Shown piece after piece: positions 12,711 to 25,263 of a DNA stretch of 64,000 nucleotides; position 1 is the stretch's first letter; each line of letters starts with the position of its first letter. The position numbers were made by a program, and so were the translations under genes. Below the pieces are notes generated by a model. It was not told where the DNA came from, did not search any database, and worked only from the letters and a program-made list of their open reading frames with translations. The DNA is from Vanilla planifolia (taxonomy: Eukaryota > Streptophyta > Magnoliopsida > Asparagales > Orchidaceae): positions 17,590,607 to 17,654,606 of the forward strand of contig CM043877.1 in NCBI GenBank assembly GCA_023846275.1, written 5' to 3'.

Positions 12711-13689
12711 TGACTAATTTTGTTTTAATTGCTTCGAGACGAGTTGAAAGAAAATGATTTTTAGTTTTTTATACCCAAATTGAGGTGGGAAAGTGTTATT
12801 TTTTATAAACTTGAGCCCCAACAATTACAATTAAGTCTTGTGCTTGTAATTTAGGATATAATAGAGAATTAGTGAGCAATTACTCATTACCTTATCATTG
12901 ATGCACATGAAGAGGAATTAAGTGATGCCTAAAAGTTATGCAATATTAAAAAAGTTTTGTCGTAAAAAGAGAAAGCTTGAAGGGTTTTTTACAAAATAAT
13001 TCAAGGTTGATAGTGGAATCGTTGGATTAAATAAAAAATGAACCTTAAGCTAGTAGTATTAAATTTGTAAATTTAGAAATACTATTTGAATCAATATTGG
13101 GTAATATAAGAATGATAACTATTTTAATTAGGTACTTAATTATTTATTTATAGAAAGCTAAAGAAAAAAAATTAATATAGAAATTTCCTCAAGGAGAGAA
13201 AATAGGTAAATTTTAAATAATTATAATATAAGTATAATATTCTATTATAATTATCTAGTATTTAATATTGTGACATATTATCCTTTTCTTTTGTTCCATG
13301 TATTACATCATTGTTACATGCTTCTGATGAAAAATAAAAATAAAGATATGAAATAATTAATTAATTTAATTATATTAGTGATGTAAAATATAAAAAATGA
13401 ATAAAAAAGATGATGGAGAAAATAAATAATAAATAAGAACGAAAAAGAATAAAATAAAAAAATTAATACTTATGACATAAGACTGCATGAGTATCTAATA
13501 TGATTTAGGCTATATAAGTTTTGTTGTGATAATTTTATAAGTGATAATATTGATGTAGTATCGATACATTGTGATTAGAATGAATGAAGATGAGAATAAT
13601 GGCATTTGTCTAATAACATTAACTCAAATTACTATACTCTGTTATCACTACAAATAAAGATGAGATGATACATTATGATATAATATCAT

Positions 13690-14140
13690 TAACATTAGAT
13701 CTCACATGATATATAATGAACTACTTACTATATGATTTAGTAACTAGAGATGAGATCTACTATGATATAGATATGATATATGATGAGCTACTTGTGTGAT
13801 CTAACAGCTATAAATGAGATCCATTATGATGTGGATATGATATATGATCAATTATTTATTATGTGATATAGTAATTAGAGATAAGATTTACTATAATATG
13901 AATATGATATATATGGAGTTACTTACTATATGATCTAATAGCTAGAGATAAGATATATATATATGATATATGATGAGCTACTTACTGCGTGATCTAATAA
14001 CTATAGATGAGATTTATTATGATGTGAATATGATATATGATGAGTTGCTTATTATGTGATATAATAGTCTAGAAATAAGATCTACTATGAGATAGAAATA
14101 ATGTGATATGCTTAGGTGGGATCTATATGCTATGATGTGA
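13690..14140. repeat. Tandem array, about 65-bp unit, six copies
   Basis: The phrase t(g/a)agat(c/t)(t/c)a...atatgatatatgatgagctact(t/a)...gtgat(c/a)taatag recurs at 13751, 13815, 13882, 13949, 14008 and 14076, with spacings of 59-68 bases. The copies have drifted, so the array is not recent. It codes for nothing. Confidence 0.75.
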
Positions 14141-14690
14141 TGTCCAATGGTATGATATATGATATGTATATTATGTGCTTAATATAGAGATAATATAAAT
14201 GAGATGAGATTTGATAATAATAAAATAATGATCATTTAGTAAATAGTTAGACCCTAATAATAAGTATGAGTGCTATGAAATAGATAAAAAATAATATTAG
14301 GATAAAAAAATTAAGAAAATACTAGAATCATAGTAGTTTAAAAATTTATAAAAAGATTGAATTTTAGATGATTAAAATAAATTATAGTTCACAGAGAGAT
14401 GTGTATGTATGAACATATTACAAGCTATAATTATGCATCTTTTTATTTGTCGATTATTTTATATATTCTACAATCTAATCATATACTCTTATATGCTTAT
14501 ACATCTTTTTTATATTTTGATATCACATTTTTGTTAATTCATTTTATGTATAATTATATATGATAATCACAAGTATTTATTTAATATTGTTTATTAAGCT
14601 TTTTTTTATAATTTATCTTATTATAATATTTTATCTCATTTTTATTATTTAGCTGTACTTAAGTTTCATAACCTATTTTTATGAAGATTA

Positions 14691-14694
<4 letters not shown>

Positions 14695-14774
<80 letters not shown>
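14695..14774. repeat. (AT)40 microsatellite
   Basis: Eighty bases of uninterrupted AT, the longest simple repeat in the window. It is self-complementary and likely to form hairpins. Confidence 0.97.
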
Positions 14775-14777
<3 letters not shown>

Positions 14778-16149
14778 AAAGGACATATAAATAGTTGTAT
14801 TTGAGATAATTTAGCGATGTAAGTATTTATAATCTTTGATAAGTATAGCTAGATCTATAAGTTTCAATTAACACTTCATGAATCAATGATAAATTTGTAG
14901 ATTTTGTTATATCAAAAAGTATTGATAATTGTGATATCTTTTGAAGATGAAATATTTAGTTATATGGGTACACTATAGATCTGATTATAATAAGTTTGTA
15001 TTTATAAATTTATTATTATTATAAATATTATATATATCCTACAATTATTATAGATAATTGTTTACTTGTATAAAAAAAACATAGGCAATTTTATTTTAAA
15101 CTTTATCCATTTATTTTTTGAAACATAATAGTTTCTTATTTAGGATATTAAAAAATAAGATGATTTGAACAAAAATTTGAATATGCTTTACCCTCATTCT
15201 TGATCTAATTAGGTTGTTATGTTTCTCTAATTATATTTAACTTTAATTATTCTAGTCCTCAAGTGCTTAGTAATGATATTAAAATTAGATGTTAGGTAGG
15301 GTATAACACATGGGATTTAATAACTTCTCTATACCAAATCTTATACAAAAGAAAATGTCAATCACATTTATAATAGAATAATGTTAGTGATAAAAAGATG
15401 CTAGGATCATAGATTTATCTAGGTTGTGGCCCAAAAATTTTGAATAATTCATGAAAGGCTTCTAGCAGCCAAAACTTTGCAAAGGGCTTATGCAAATTGA
15501 AAGAGGCCTGATATCATTTTGATCAAAGAGAAAATGTTTCTCTCAAAGTTATCCTTAGAGTAAAATGCATCGATTTAGCTTCAAGGGAAAGCTTAAGCTA
15601 AAATATATTAAATCCTTCGAAATACTCTAACAAGTTGGGACAACGATGAACTCGCTCTAGCCCTAAAATTAGTACATATTCATAACAATTTTCATATATT
15701 TTTATTAAAATAAAAAGTATTAGACCCATATCATGTCCTAAAACATGAGCTACTTAGCCTCAAACTTAATCGTAAGAGAAAAAACTAATTAAGATTTATG
15801 ATAGAATGAGCTATGTATTATAAAAATAGATAGTTTTAATGGTTAAATTTTTTTTTTAAAAAAATCATCAAATAAAAACAGTCATAATGGAAATTAAAGA
15901 AACCTACATAACAAAAACTAACACTTATTTAGATAACTTTGTGGAAAAATATTAGTAAATGAGAAAAGATGTAATAAATTATTTGTTAGATAAAAATAAA
16001 ATGTATATAATAATAATAATATAAAACACAAAATTTTTTCAAACGAATATAAAATAGTAATAATAATAATATAATTCTATTTTTATTCTCATATCCTTTT
16101 CTTTGATGTGGCCAACACTCATCTCATTGCAACTAAAGTTGTCCCTATC
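14775..16149. other. AT-rich intergenic DNA, no gene seen
   Basis: No reading frame or recognisable domain. A modestly GC-richer patch lies at 15,300-15,780 (for example ctcgctctagccct near 15,650), which may be a retroelement remnant. Confidence 0.35.
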
Positions 16150-16361
16150 AAAGTCCAACTATTCGTCAATCCCTTTGCTTGCGGCGCCACTAAGTGGCCA
16201 GCGAGAAACGCCCATGATCATCTATAAATAGCTCCTTATACTCCATTTAGAAAAAAAGGTCTCCTTCAGCCACAACAGATCCGTGAATGGAACCTATTAT
16301 GGAAACCATCATTACTCCTGCGTGCACCATCCGCAACCACCTCCTCTCTGTTGTCGCAGGT
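16150..16361 (+). promoter_or_regulatory. Gene-like promoter and orphan first exon
   Basis: A short GC-normal island contains a classical TATA box (ctataaatagctcc, 16222-16235), a leader of about 50 bases, an ATG at 16286, and 24 codons beginning MEPIMETIITPACTIRN. A good donor (GCAG|gtcatc) follows, with GT at 16360-16361. The sequence after it is AT-rich repeat DNA (repeat family R1 from about 16,400), and I see no second exon. I do not recognise the peptide. It is either the broken front of a lost gene or an LTR promoter with its leader. A TATA box followed by about 130 bases of GC-normal leader would fit both. Confidence 0.35.
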
Positions 16362-16399
16362 CATCGCATCTTATCTTATTTGGGCATTACGTCTAAAAT

Positions 16400-17335
16400 T
16401 AATTTTTAATAACTTCTTTTCTTTAAATTGAAAAATATTAATAAAAAGTTTTTTTTTAAAAAAACTCTATTGAGATTATATAAAACTCATTTTTGAAACA
16501 TTTTTATTTAAAATTTTTGTCTAAATTCTCAAATTATACATAAATAATGTCCAATATCACTAAAAATGTCTTCCTTGCAAAGTTTTGGTTGCTATTCTTC
16601 GTAGAGCTTTACATGTAAAGGAAATAAAGAATATAAAAGATACTAAATATATAATATTTGATTAAAAATTAAAAATATTTTTGTCAAAATAATAAAAGTT
16701 TTTATTTTTCAAACTTAAAAGTATCAAAATTTAATAAATATTTTTTTCAAAGCTTCATTCCAATCACATGAAACTCATTTTTTTTTAATTTATTTCACTT
16801 TTTATTCATAAATTATATGCCAACAATTTCTAATCTCAGACAATGAATATTTTGCTTGCCAATTTATGATTTATTGATATTTTTTAGCATTTTGTATGTA
16901 AAGGAATGATGAAACATAAAAGATGCTAGAAAAAAATTGATTTAAAAATAAAAAAAAATATATTCTTTTATAAATAACTTTATAGAAAGGGAAAAAAGAA
17001 TATTTGATTTTGACAGTTTGAAATTATGATATGATTTTTTTTATTTAAAAGAAAAAATAAAATATTTTAATTAATTAGTTGATACTTTTATAAATCTTAT
17101 ATTTCATATGATAATTTACATTGTATTCATAAATTTATTTTAATTAATTAAATATCATTTATGAAAGTTTTTCTCAACTATCCTATCTTGTGATGATTGT
17201 TTTTTACTCTATCTTATGATTAGCTCATTGACATTTTAGATATGATGGCTAACTGAGTTATCACATGAGTTTGTATCACTTACTTTTGGATGGCCAACTC
17301 TACTTTTCAATATTATGTCATCTTCTATTGAGCAG
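16400..17335. repeat. Dispersed repeat R1, single copy
   Basis: The unit of roughly 0.9 kb is shared with the tandem array at 29.2-31.3 kb. Matching blocks are a ttcaaagctt...cacatgaaactcattttt stretch, tttgcttgccaattt, aataactttatagaaagggaaaaaa, and the tail gagttatcacatgagtttgtatcactta(c)ttttgga. It stops where LTR family B begins. The family is unidentified and has no coding capacity. Confidence 0.6.
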
Positions 17336-17336
17336 A

Positions 17337-17860
17337 AGTAACATAGAACAAGTATCAATAGATGATCATCTATAGATTAGAACAAAAAAGATATTCAAAT
17401 AAAGTGAAAGGATAATCTAACTAGTGAGAGAGTGAACAAACAACATGTGATTCATAGGCCAATTACTCAAGCTCAAGCTAAGGAGAAACAACAAAGAGAA
17501 AGATTAGGATGACTCTTTGGAAATATAAATTTTATCTTTTATTTATTTATTTTATTTTTATATTTTTTAGTCATATAATAAGTTAATAAAAAATTATATA
17601 TGTTGAGAGTTTTTATTCTTTCTTAAGTTATTTATGATGATTAAAGTAGAAATGATAATTAGTTTTAAGTAGTTAATAGGTGATGAAATATGATTTTTGA
17701 GACATTTTGTTCTCTAGAAATCTTACTTAGAAAGTTTAAATTTTAAATTCTTTTTCTTCATAAAGATAAGAACTAGTTGAGTAAAGGCAACCATCATCAT
17801 AAAAGGTCTATTTTTAATTAAACATCTTAGCTGATGCACCCAATCTCTTTACATATTGTA
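17337..17860 (+). mobile_element. LTR-like repeat, family B, partial copy
   Basis: Aligns with 28440-29000 and with 38350-38731 plus 41519-41640. Shared landmarks in order: ca(a/t)c(a)...gatgatcat, acaat/aaattttatctttt atttattta, gag(a/t)gtttttattct, gatgattaaagt, gtgatgaaa(t)atgattttt, cttacttagaaag, and cataaagataagaact. No coding domain adjoins it, so it is either a solo or a truncated LTR. Confidence 0.6.
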
Positions 17861-20515
17861 TGCATATTCTAATATCTGTGCTCACAAGCCTAACGAAACC
17901 CTATTGTATGTACATTCATCACATGCAACCAAGCCACCTGAATGACCACATTCATCTCACAATCATTCGCAAAATCCAAATATGATCACTCTTTTCTTGT
18001 CTCAACCATTCAACACCTTTGAAGCGATGAACCAAACTAGCCCAAATTTCAAATTAGTCCAGCACTTAATCATATCGATCTACAGAGTGAACCAGACAAG
18101 AAACTAAACTTATTTAAAGGATTATTTAGATCTACATTTGGAAATTACACTTAGAAAGTGTTTGTCAAATGTTTTATCAATAAGGAGATATCTAAAATAG
18201 TCTATAATTTTATTATTAATGTAATTTGTGCTATGCTAATGCTCAAGAATAGTGGCGAATTATTCTTTAAATATTTTTGTTATTTTGAAAAATTTTTCTT
18301 AAATTAAAAGTTAATAATTACAAAATCGCTGATTTAATAATTTTGTGAAATAAAAATATAAAATAAAAAATAAAAACTTTATGGTTTTAAAATATTTTTT
18401 AATAAAATGTTTTATGTTTGATAAATATAATTTTGAAAATTTCTTTTGTATATATTTTAATTAAATATTATTAAATAAGAAAAATATCATAAATTATATA
18501 ATAACAAAGAAAATAAAAGTGGCAAAAGATTTTTAGGAGATTCGACCTAATTTATGCTTACATTTATCTCTAGTCAATTTGATTAGGATTTCACAAACAA
18601 AATTATTGTTTTTTTACCATAATAGGCGGAGATAACCTTTACAAACCACAACATTGTATCACAACAGGTAGGGGTTCATCAACAAGGATTCAATTAAAAA
18701 TATTTCTAATATTAATGCATAATATAAAATTAGAATTAATCACAATGTTTCACTATTTATTAATAAAAGCATATGTGGCACAAGTATACAGATTATGTTG
18801 TTGGAATATGAGTATACTTATAAAAAAAGTTTGCAATAACCTAAATAACTTAATTTTGAAATATTAAATCAAAAGATTTATTAATATGTGCTAACATTAT
18901 TAAAAAAATCAAATCAACATAATTTTTGTATTATTATAATCTTTCTCAAAAAATAAAAATGAATAAAGAAATGAATAATCAATTGTAAAGAAGTCATGAG
19001 TAAGATATGAAATCGAAGAAAATGTTGAAGTAATAAAGAGGAAAAATGAGTCGCAAACACGACTCAAAAAATGGTGTCAAAATTGGATTACAATTTTTTG
19101 TTTTGTACCTTCTCTTCTTATAATATTGATGTAACAAATTTAAAATCAATTTCCTTTAACTTATAAGGCTCCTCTATTTATATTAAAATATTTCACATTA
19201 AAATAAACCTTTTCTAATGACTAAAAAACCCCCAAAATAGTCGTTAGCATTTCAACATTCAAAACAAGCACAAACAACTTTCTAGAATGCTGATTATAAG
19301 CGAGAACAATGACCATCATTTGATCTAGACAGATAGAACAATAGTCGCCTAATTAGAATATAGAATAAAGGGTTTAGATCTAATCTAAATGAGATTGTAT
19401 CTAGGCTGTTAGATTTGGCATACTGGATGGACGATGATGATGCATAGGAGCACTATTCATAAAGGTGAAAATGAGCATAACCATTAAATTAAGCTTTATG
19501 GATGGAGGGTAAGATGAAAATTACTGCTCAAAATGATAGAACTGATCTCATCTGTTTGATCAAACTCATAAGATATATATTTAGATGGAATCTACTGTTC
19601 AAAAGAGCATGAGTGATCTGGACCATTCAATCATGAAAACACACGATCGAATGGCGCTGAGTTGCTCTAACTTTGGATATAATAGACACCAAAATCATAG
19701 TCCTACATGCTTTAATTGCTATAGATTTTTCATGTTATAAGGATTCCTCATCTCTTATAAGTCGTGTTAGTGCATGGGTTTTGCTCCCCCTTTTGTGCTT
19801 GAGAATTCATTCTTTTGGCCACTCGTGTACTTAACAGGATTACTTGTTAAATAGGATAATGGGTCTGACCTAACCCACTACATTACTTAACAATTCACAA
19901 GTCTATCCTAACTTATTACCCCTAAGCCAATTCAAGAGTTATTTCTAACTTGATTTAATCCAAGCCACATAGGGTTGTGTCAGGATCAATACTTAGGCCT
20001 CACCTGACTTAATTAACCCTATCTCTTGACCCACAACTCCTTAAGGCCTATTGCCTAGCATTAAGTGGCCTGAGCCTTTGGGATTAGCCATGTGTTGGGT
20101 TCTTAAGCCAAAATGTTTATTTTTTTTGTATAAAACTATCTTTTATATATTTATTATTATTTATTATTTTTAAAGAAGTATTATAGTTATTAAATTAACA
20201 AAATATTTTTGTAATAACTAAATAATAATGTGTAAAAAATCAATGATAATGCATGTGAATCAATGATGTTATGTAACCTAATTGTGTCATATATAAATAA
20301 GTAATTGGATAAATAGCCAAACAAATAGATGTTTTAGAGATGGACTCCTAATGGTTAGCTAGTTTATCAAGAGTTTGATCAACAACTCATTGATATGTTA
20401 TTTAAGCCACAACTAGAACATAATCATCAATATTTTTTGATATTTTTTTCACTTATTATTCCATGAGATATTTAGTCAAAATTCTTTAATTAATTTATTT
20501 TGTAAGATTTTGAGA
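17861..20515. other. AT-rich repeat DNA with LTR-like texture, no gene seen
   Basis: The stretch 18,480-18,700 resembles 6,780-7,030. The stretch 19,260-20,110 is GC-richer, with phrases such as taggcctcacctgacttaatt and aaggcctattgcctagca, suggesting an old LTR. I could not find paired termini, a primer-binding site or a domain, so no element is called. Confidence 0.35.
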
Positions 20516-21851
20516 TGTATGACCCGAAATACACTCAAGAAGAATATTAGAAAAACTAACACAATGATTTTGTTATCATCAAACAAATGATATCATGACC
20601 AAAGATACAATAATTATACTTAAAATGTTATAAACCATAAGATTATACTAGTAAAATTATACTTAGGGTAAATTTTAAAGGTAATAAAGTTTTCTAAAAT
20701 AGGGTATTTATGAATTAAAATAATATTAAATTATCATAATATTAGAAAGTGTGTAATGGTTTGAAAAATATTTAAAAATCTTATTTATGTATATTAGATT
20801 AAACTTTTTAAGAGAAATCCAATGATAATAAGCTTGTAATTTTTGTAAGTATAGATAATTATTTATGAATGTTAAAAAGAAAGGATATAAAAGTAAATTC
20901 TTAAATGAATAAGGGTATATTTGTAAGTTGCTTGCATAACCTTTACCACATATGAGAGATGTGTTTAAATTAAATTCTTGGTTGTGCATGTATAGATATT
21001 ATAGTAAGATAAGTTAGGAAGTATATAAATAAATGGGAGGAGAGAAGAAGAGGGAGCTTGAAAGGTAATTTAAAGTAAGAGAGCTCAAGTAGAGAAGAAA
21101 AAATACGAGAAGGAGATCAACAAAAAGGAAGGGGTATTTCTATAGCATAAAGAGAAGTTTGGAATAAGATAGAAGAAGAGAAATAAGGTTGTAGTAAGAA
21201 AAATGTAAAGCGAACAAGAAAAAACAGCTAATTAAGAAAGAGGTAAGCAATCAAGTTGATTTTAATATGAAAGTCATTTCAATTTTATGCAAATAATAGT
21301 ATGTTAAGGTTTTGTACTAAAATTGTCAAGCCCCCACCGACATCTAATACCATTATGTCACAAAGTTATCATCAGAGTCGCCAAATACAGCATTTAAGTG
21401 AGGACAAATAAACAAACCAAAGGTGGGGACCCGACGGTAAGACAAACACTAACTCAAAATCCAAAGTATATATATAAAGACATGTTTTTAAACATTTAAT
21501 CACACTAAAATTTTCCCTCTCACACATCTCTTGGAAAGGGCTCTCCTGTAACAGCATCATTCCCAGTTCTCGGTGTAGTGGTTTCATGACCTGTGATGTA
21601 AGCACTAAATGAGATTTTATAAATCTCAGTAGATAAATCCACATATTTAACCAAGAAAATAAAAGGCATAACAAATACCATTAACAGTAAAGATGAATGT
21701 CATACATACATATAAGATAATGCCAAATGAAAGCCATAAAGAAATGCAAGTTCCTTATATTGTGCTTATTACTGGGCCCAATTCCCTTTGACGCATTATC
21801 CTCTGGATCCAATCATCAATGACTGTCCTATAGCCGACATCCAACCAAGCA

Positions 21852-22058
21852 CATAACACTAGGCAGATATCTGATCCGAAGATCGATACCCTGCGATCCC
21901 ACACGCTGAGCCTAGTGCCACCAGGCAGGTATGGTACCATACCCTGCGATCCAACACGCTGAGCCTGGTGTAATCATCATGGAGTCATAGCACATAACAC
22001 TAGGCAGATATCTGATCCGAAGATCGATACCCTGCGATCCCACACGCTGAGCCTAGTG
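21852..22058. repeat. Three imperfect direct repeats inside the minus-strand LTR
   Basis: A unit running from acataacactaggcagata to cacgctgagcctagtg occurs at 21851-21917 and 21992-22058, near-identical and 141 bases apart. A partial third copy, ending ccaacacgctgagcctggtg, lies between them at about 21,920-21,970. Near-identity shows the duplication is recent relative to the rest of the window. Confidence 0.85.
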
Positions 22059-22520
22059 GTGAGGATAATGTTCTCTGGGAATCCATTTTTTACTATCATT
22101 TCCAATTGAAATTCCAAACAATTATGCCATATCAAAAGATATCTTTTTTTTCCATATTGTTTCTTTCTTTTGATTTCATTATCATACCATGTATTTTTTT
22201 TTTCCTTTTTCATGCAAATGCATAAGTAATCCATACCGTAATATTTCTTTCTTTTTATGCCATAAACATATGCAACAATCAAAATTCTATAACAGTAAGA
22301 AAAGCATGTAAAAACACATAATATCGTACTACATCACAGAGTTAGGAAATTATTCTACCTGAATTTGATGTACCAACTGTCTTACTCACTTCTGTTTCTT
22401 CTTGATGTCCTACAAGCCCGTAAAATACAAAAATAATTAATTTAAATATGCTTATTAGTCAAAATTGCTTTCTAAAAGCTTTCCCAAACACACCCCAAAA
22501 TAATCCCAAAAGATGGGCTT

Positions 22521-22740
22521 ACGCGGCACTGAACCGCCCGCTGGACCGCGCGCGCACGTTCGGCGCTGGACCACCTGCGCAGAAAAAAGCTTTCTAAAAG
22601 CTTTTCCAAACGGCTTCTAAAATAAATCTGGCTTACGCGGGCGCTGGACCGCCCGCGCCCGACACTGGACCGCGCGTGCTTGGCGCTGGACCGGACGCTC
22701 GGCGCGCTGGACCGCGCGCTCGACGTGCTGGACCGCGCGC
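22521..22740. repeat. GC-rich repeats of a GCTGGACCG core inside the LTR
   Basis: The core g(c)gctggaccg(c) recurs at least seven times with spacings of about 20-35 bases, separated by cgcgcg-rich spacers. It lies just downstream of the LTR TATA box on the minus strand, so it would be transcribed as leader. CpG density is far above the rest of the window, unusual for a methylated plant repeat. Confidence 0.8.
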
Positions 22741-23748
22741 CTCGGGTCGGCCTTTTATAAATGCGGTCGAAACCGATAAGCCCTCGGTTCGTGAACCACA
22801 TTTTTGCAGAAAACCCCTTCTAAATTTTATATTTGCAAATATATCCTCCGCCAATCGGATTTGAACTAAGCCGACATTTAAAAATTACAGATCTATCCTC
22901 TACTTTACAAATTTATCCCAAATCTTCAAAAATTCATAATTTATTCATTAGAGCTCCGAAAATTACAAATTAAACATCGTTGGATTCGTCTCACAGAGCT
23001 CTTTCTATAAAAAATATAAGATAAAACTAGGGCTGTTACAAAAATGGTTTGAAATGGATTTAGAGTAAGGTTTAAATCAAAATTAAGAGGTTGAAAATGA
23101 AAATAATATAGTTGATTTAAAATCAAACAAGGACGTTAGTGTAAATTATACTTATCTAATCAATGTTAAATGGCTAAGATGAAGAGATTGGATTTATCTG
23201 ATTAGAGGTCACACAATTATTTATGAATTTATCATATTGTATTATGACCTTAATCATACTATACAACTAATATAAAAGAAAGAAGTTAGGAAAAAGGAGA
23301 TTAGTTAAGTAAAAAGGAGATTAGTGAAGTTAGGAAGAAGTTGTCATTATATTATATGATGTAGGGATTGCACAAGTATGATGCATGTAAAAAAATAAAA
23401 AAATGTTTTTCAGGAGAAATAGTAGAAAAATATTTCGTATTAGGAATTACATAATAGTTATTATGCATGTATAAGAAGGTCAATCAAGAGAACTTCATGT
23501 AAGATTTAGATAAATAAATTTGATAATTATGATGTCCATATATTAATAAATTAAACCATAATTATCTCTTAATTTAAATATTTTCACATGTTAAATATCA
23601 TTTATTTTGCTCTGATACATAATATTATTAACCTAGGGGTTATAACAAGTAAACCTATTAATGCTAGTATAAATATAATAGTAATCATTTGTGGGTTGAA
23701 ATGATTTTAATTAGAATTATTTTATTAGTTCTTTTACATGTTTGTGTA

Positions 23749-23752
<4 letters not shown>

Positions 23753-23793
<41 letters not shown>
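23753..23793. repeat. (TA)20 microsatellite
   Basis: TA dinucleotide run. A shorter TA run sits at 23901-23920. Confidence 0.95.
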
Positions 23794-23795
<2 letters not shown>

Positions 23796-25229
23796 AGTGA
23801 ATATTTTGCATATTATCCTTATGTTGTTCGTTAATGGTATGATGTACTCAATTAATTTACATGAAATTAAAGATATTACTCGATATGGTTTCATAGTAGT
23901 TATATATATATATATATATAAGTAATGGTTAAAGAAAATAATTTGATTATCTAGATATCTGATATAATTACTTGTTAATAAAGAAAAAAATATAATAATT
24001 GGTATTCTTAGATACATTATCCTCATGATTATCAAGGTCATAATATCTTACAAAATAACATTCCTTGAATGATAAATGAGGATAACTAAGTGGATACACT
24101 TACATATAAATGTATTGTTACCAAAGCTTTATACATAGTGTGGTAATGGCTATAATTCTCTCTACTTATAGATGTATAATCACTAGTATTTTGTACATAG
24201 TGTGACTAGGGTCATGATACCATTTATTTACAAGTACAAAGTCACAACACTATTGCAATATATGGCTAGAGATATGATACTTTTCTTATTTGGTTAGATG
24301 CTAGTCGAGATCATGTAGTTATTAGTTATTATATATAAAGAATAATGGTTCAAAGAAAAATTAGGTCATATCAAATATAATAAATAGAAAATTAGAAATA
24401 AAATAAATATATAAAAGTACATGTTCATATTTTATATTGGAGGATCCTAATCCTAAGATGTGAGAGTATGTAGTTCTTGTATGGGTTTGGTTTAATGATA
24501 ATTTATAGAATGTAATAACACGTACATCGAGATAGTATGTTATTCTTACTAGTTTATTCTTATTTATACTTGAGATTTTATAGTTATAATTTTATGTTTA
24601 TGGAGGTTTTACGTTATGGGTAATTTTTTATATGATAAGGTTTTGAATTGGTTAGATTTTTTTGTCTCATCATCAAGTCCATACTGAGGGTAATTAGTGT
24701 CATCACTTATTTGTTTTTATATCATCTATGATTTATGATGATTATTAAGGAATGGTTATGTGGGTCCCTGACAATATCATTATCTCTCATTTCTTAACAA
24801 ACAAAGATTTGAGAAGAACAGAAAGAAAAACAAAGCAGAAAGCCAAATTTATAAAATATAATCATAATCAAGAAATAAGGTTGTCGATCTAAGATGATCT
24901 AATCATTAGGATATTTCACTATAAATAGAGATAAATCTATATTTATCTTAACTTTATTTTACCTTTAAGACATTTGATCAAAGATTTTGAAAACTTGCTT
25001 AAGAATTTTGTCATGTTGTAATCCGATTTATATGCTTACATTGATTTTCTTTATTGCAAGCTAGTTCAATTTTGCCTTACCTTAGTTGACTTTAAGTTTC
25101 ACTTGTAAGGGAGAGATTCACAAATTTTTAAACTACAAGTTATGATATATTTGCTATATTTGAATTCTTGAATTGATTTTACTTAAGTTTATTAATTGTC
25201 TTCTAGTTGTTTCTAAAAATATGATTCAC

Positions 25230-25232
<3 letters not shown>

Positions 25233-25261
<29 letters not shown>
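25233..25261. repeat. (TA)14 microsatellite
   Basis: TA dinucleotide run within the decayed gypsy element. Confidence 0.95.

Positions 25262-25263
<2 letters not shown>

Larger units (their letters stand above)
21319..23045 (-). mobile_element. Solo LTR, minus strand, with AAAAT target duplication
   Basis: The LTR proper is 21324-23040 (1717 bp). Read on the minus strand it starts TGTAACAGCCC and ends GGGGGCTTGACA. Exact AAAAT copies flank it at 21319-21323 and 23041-23045. A minus-strand TATA box (TTATAAAAGG, 22751-22760) marks the promoter. No internal domains or second LTR accompany it, so it is a solo LTR left after recombination between two LTRs. Length, end sequence and the phrase ggtattagatgtcggtggggg near its 3' end suggest a Ty3/gypsy (chromovirus, Tekay/Del-like) source. 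The perfect target duplication and higher GC suggest it is younger than its surroundings. Confidence 0.88.
20516..24773 (+). mobile_element. Probable long LTR, plus strand, split by a nested solo LTR
   Basis: The left end reads tgtatgacccgaaat and the right end gggtccctgaca, an imperfect inverted pair typical of Ty3/gypsy LTRs. Removing the inserted 1717-bp LTR and one AAAAT leaves about 2.5 kb. A TATA-like tataaataaat at about 21,020 is followed by a purine-rich leader, comparable with 43.05-43.35 kb. The right third, with repeats of the type cacaacact...tagggtcatgata at 24,070-24,310, matches the 49-bp array in the 42-45 kb LTR. Just after the end, tcattatctctc could be a decayed primer-binding site. 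Flanking pentamers TGAGA and ATATC do not match, so the boundaries are uncertain. Confidence 0.4.

Noticed and set aside
13690..14140. CRISPR-like array
   Set aside because: The units are contiguous, degenerate tandem repeats with no unique spacers, in a plant genome.
22472..22864. Overlapping Arg/Ala/Ser-rich frames on both strands
   Set aside because: Caused by the GC-rich short repeats inside the solo LTR, where stops are rare in every frame.
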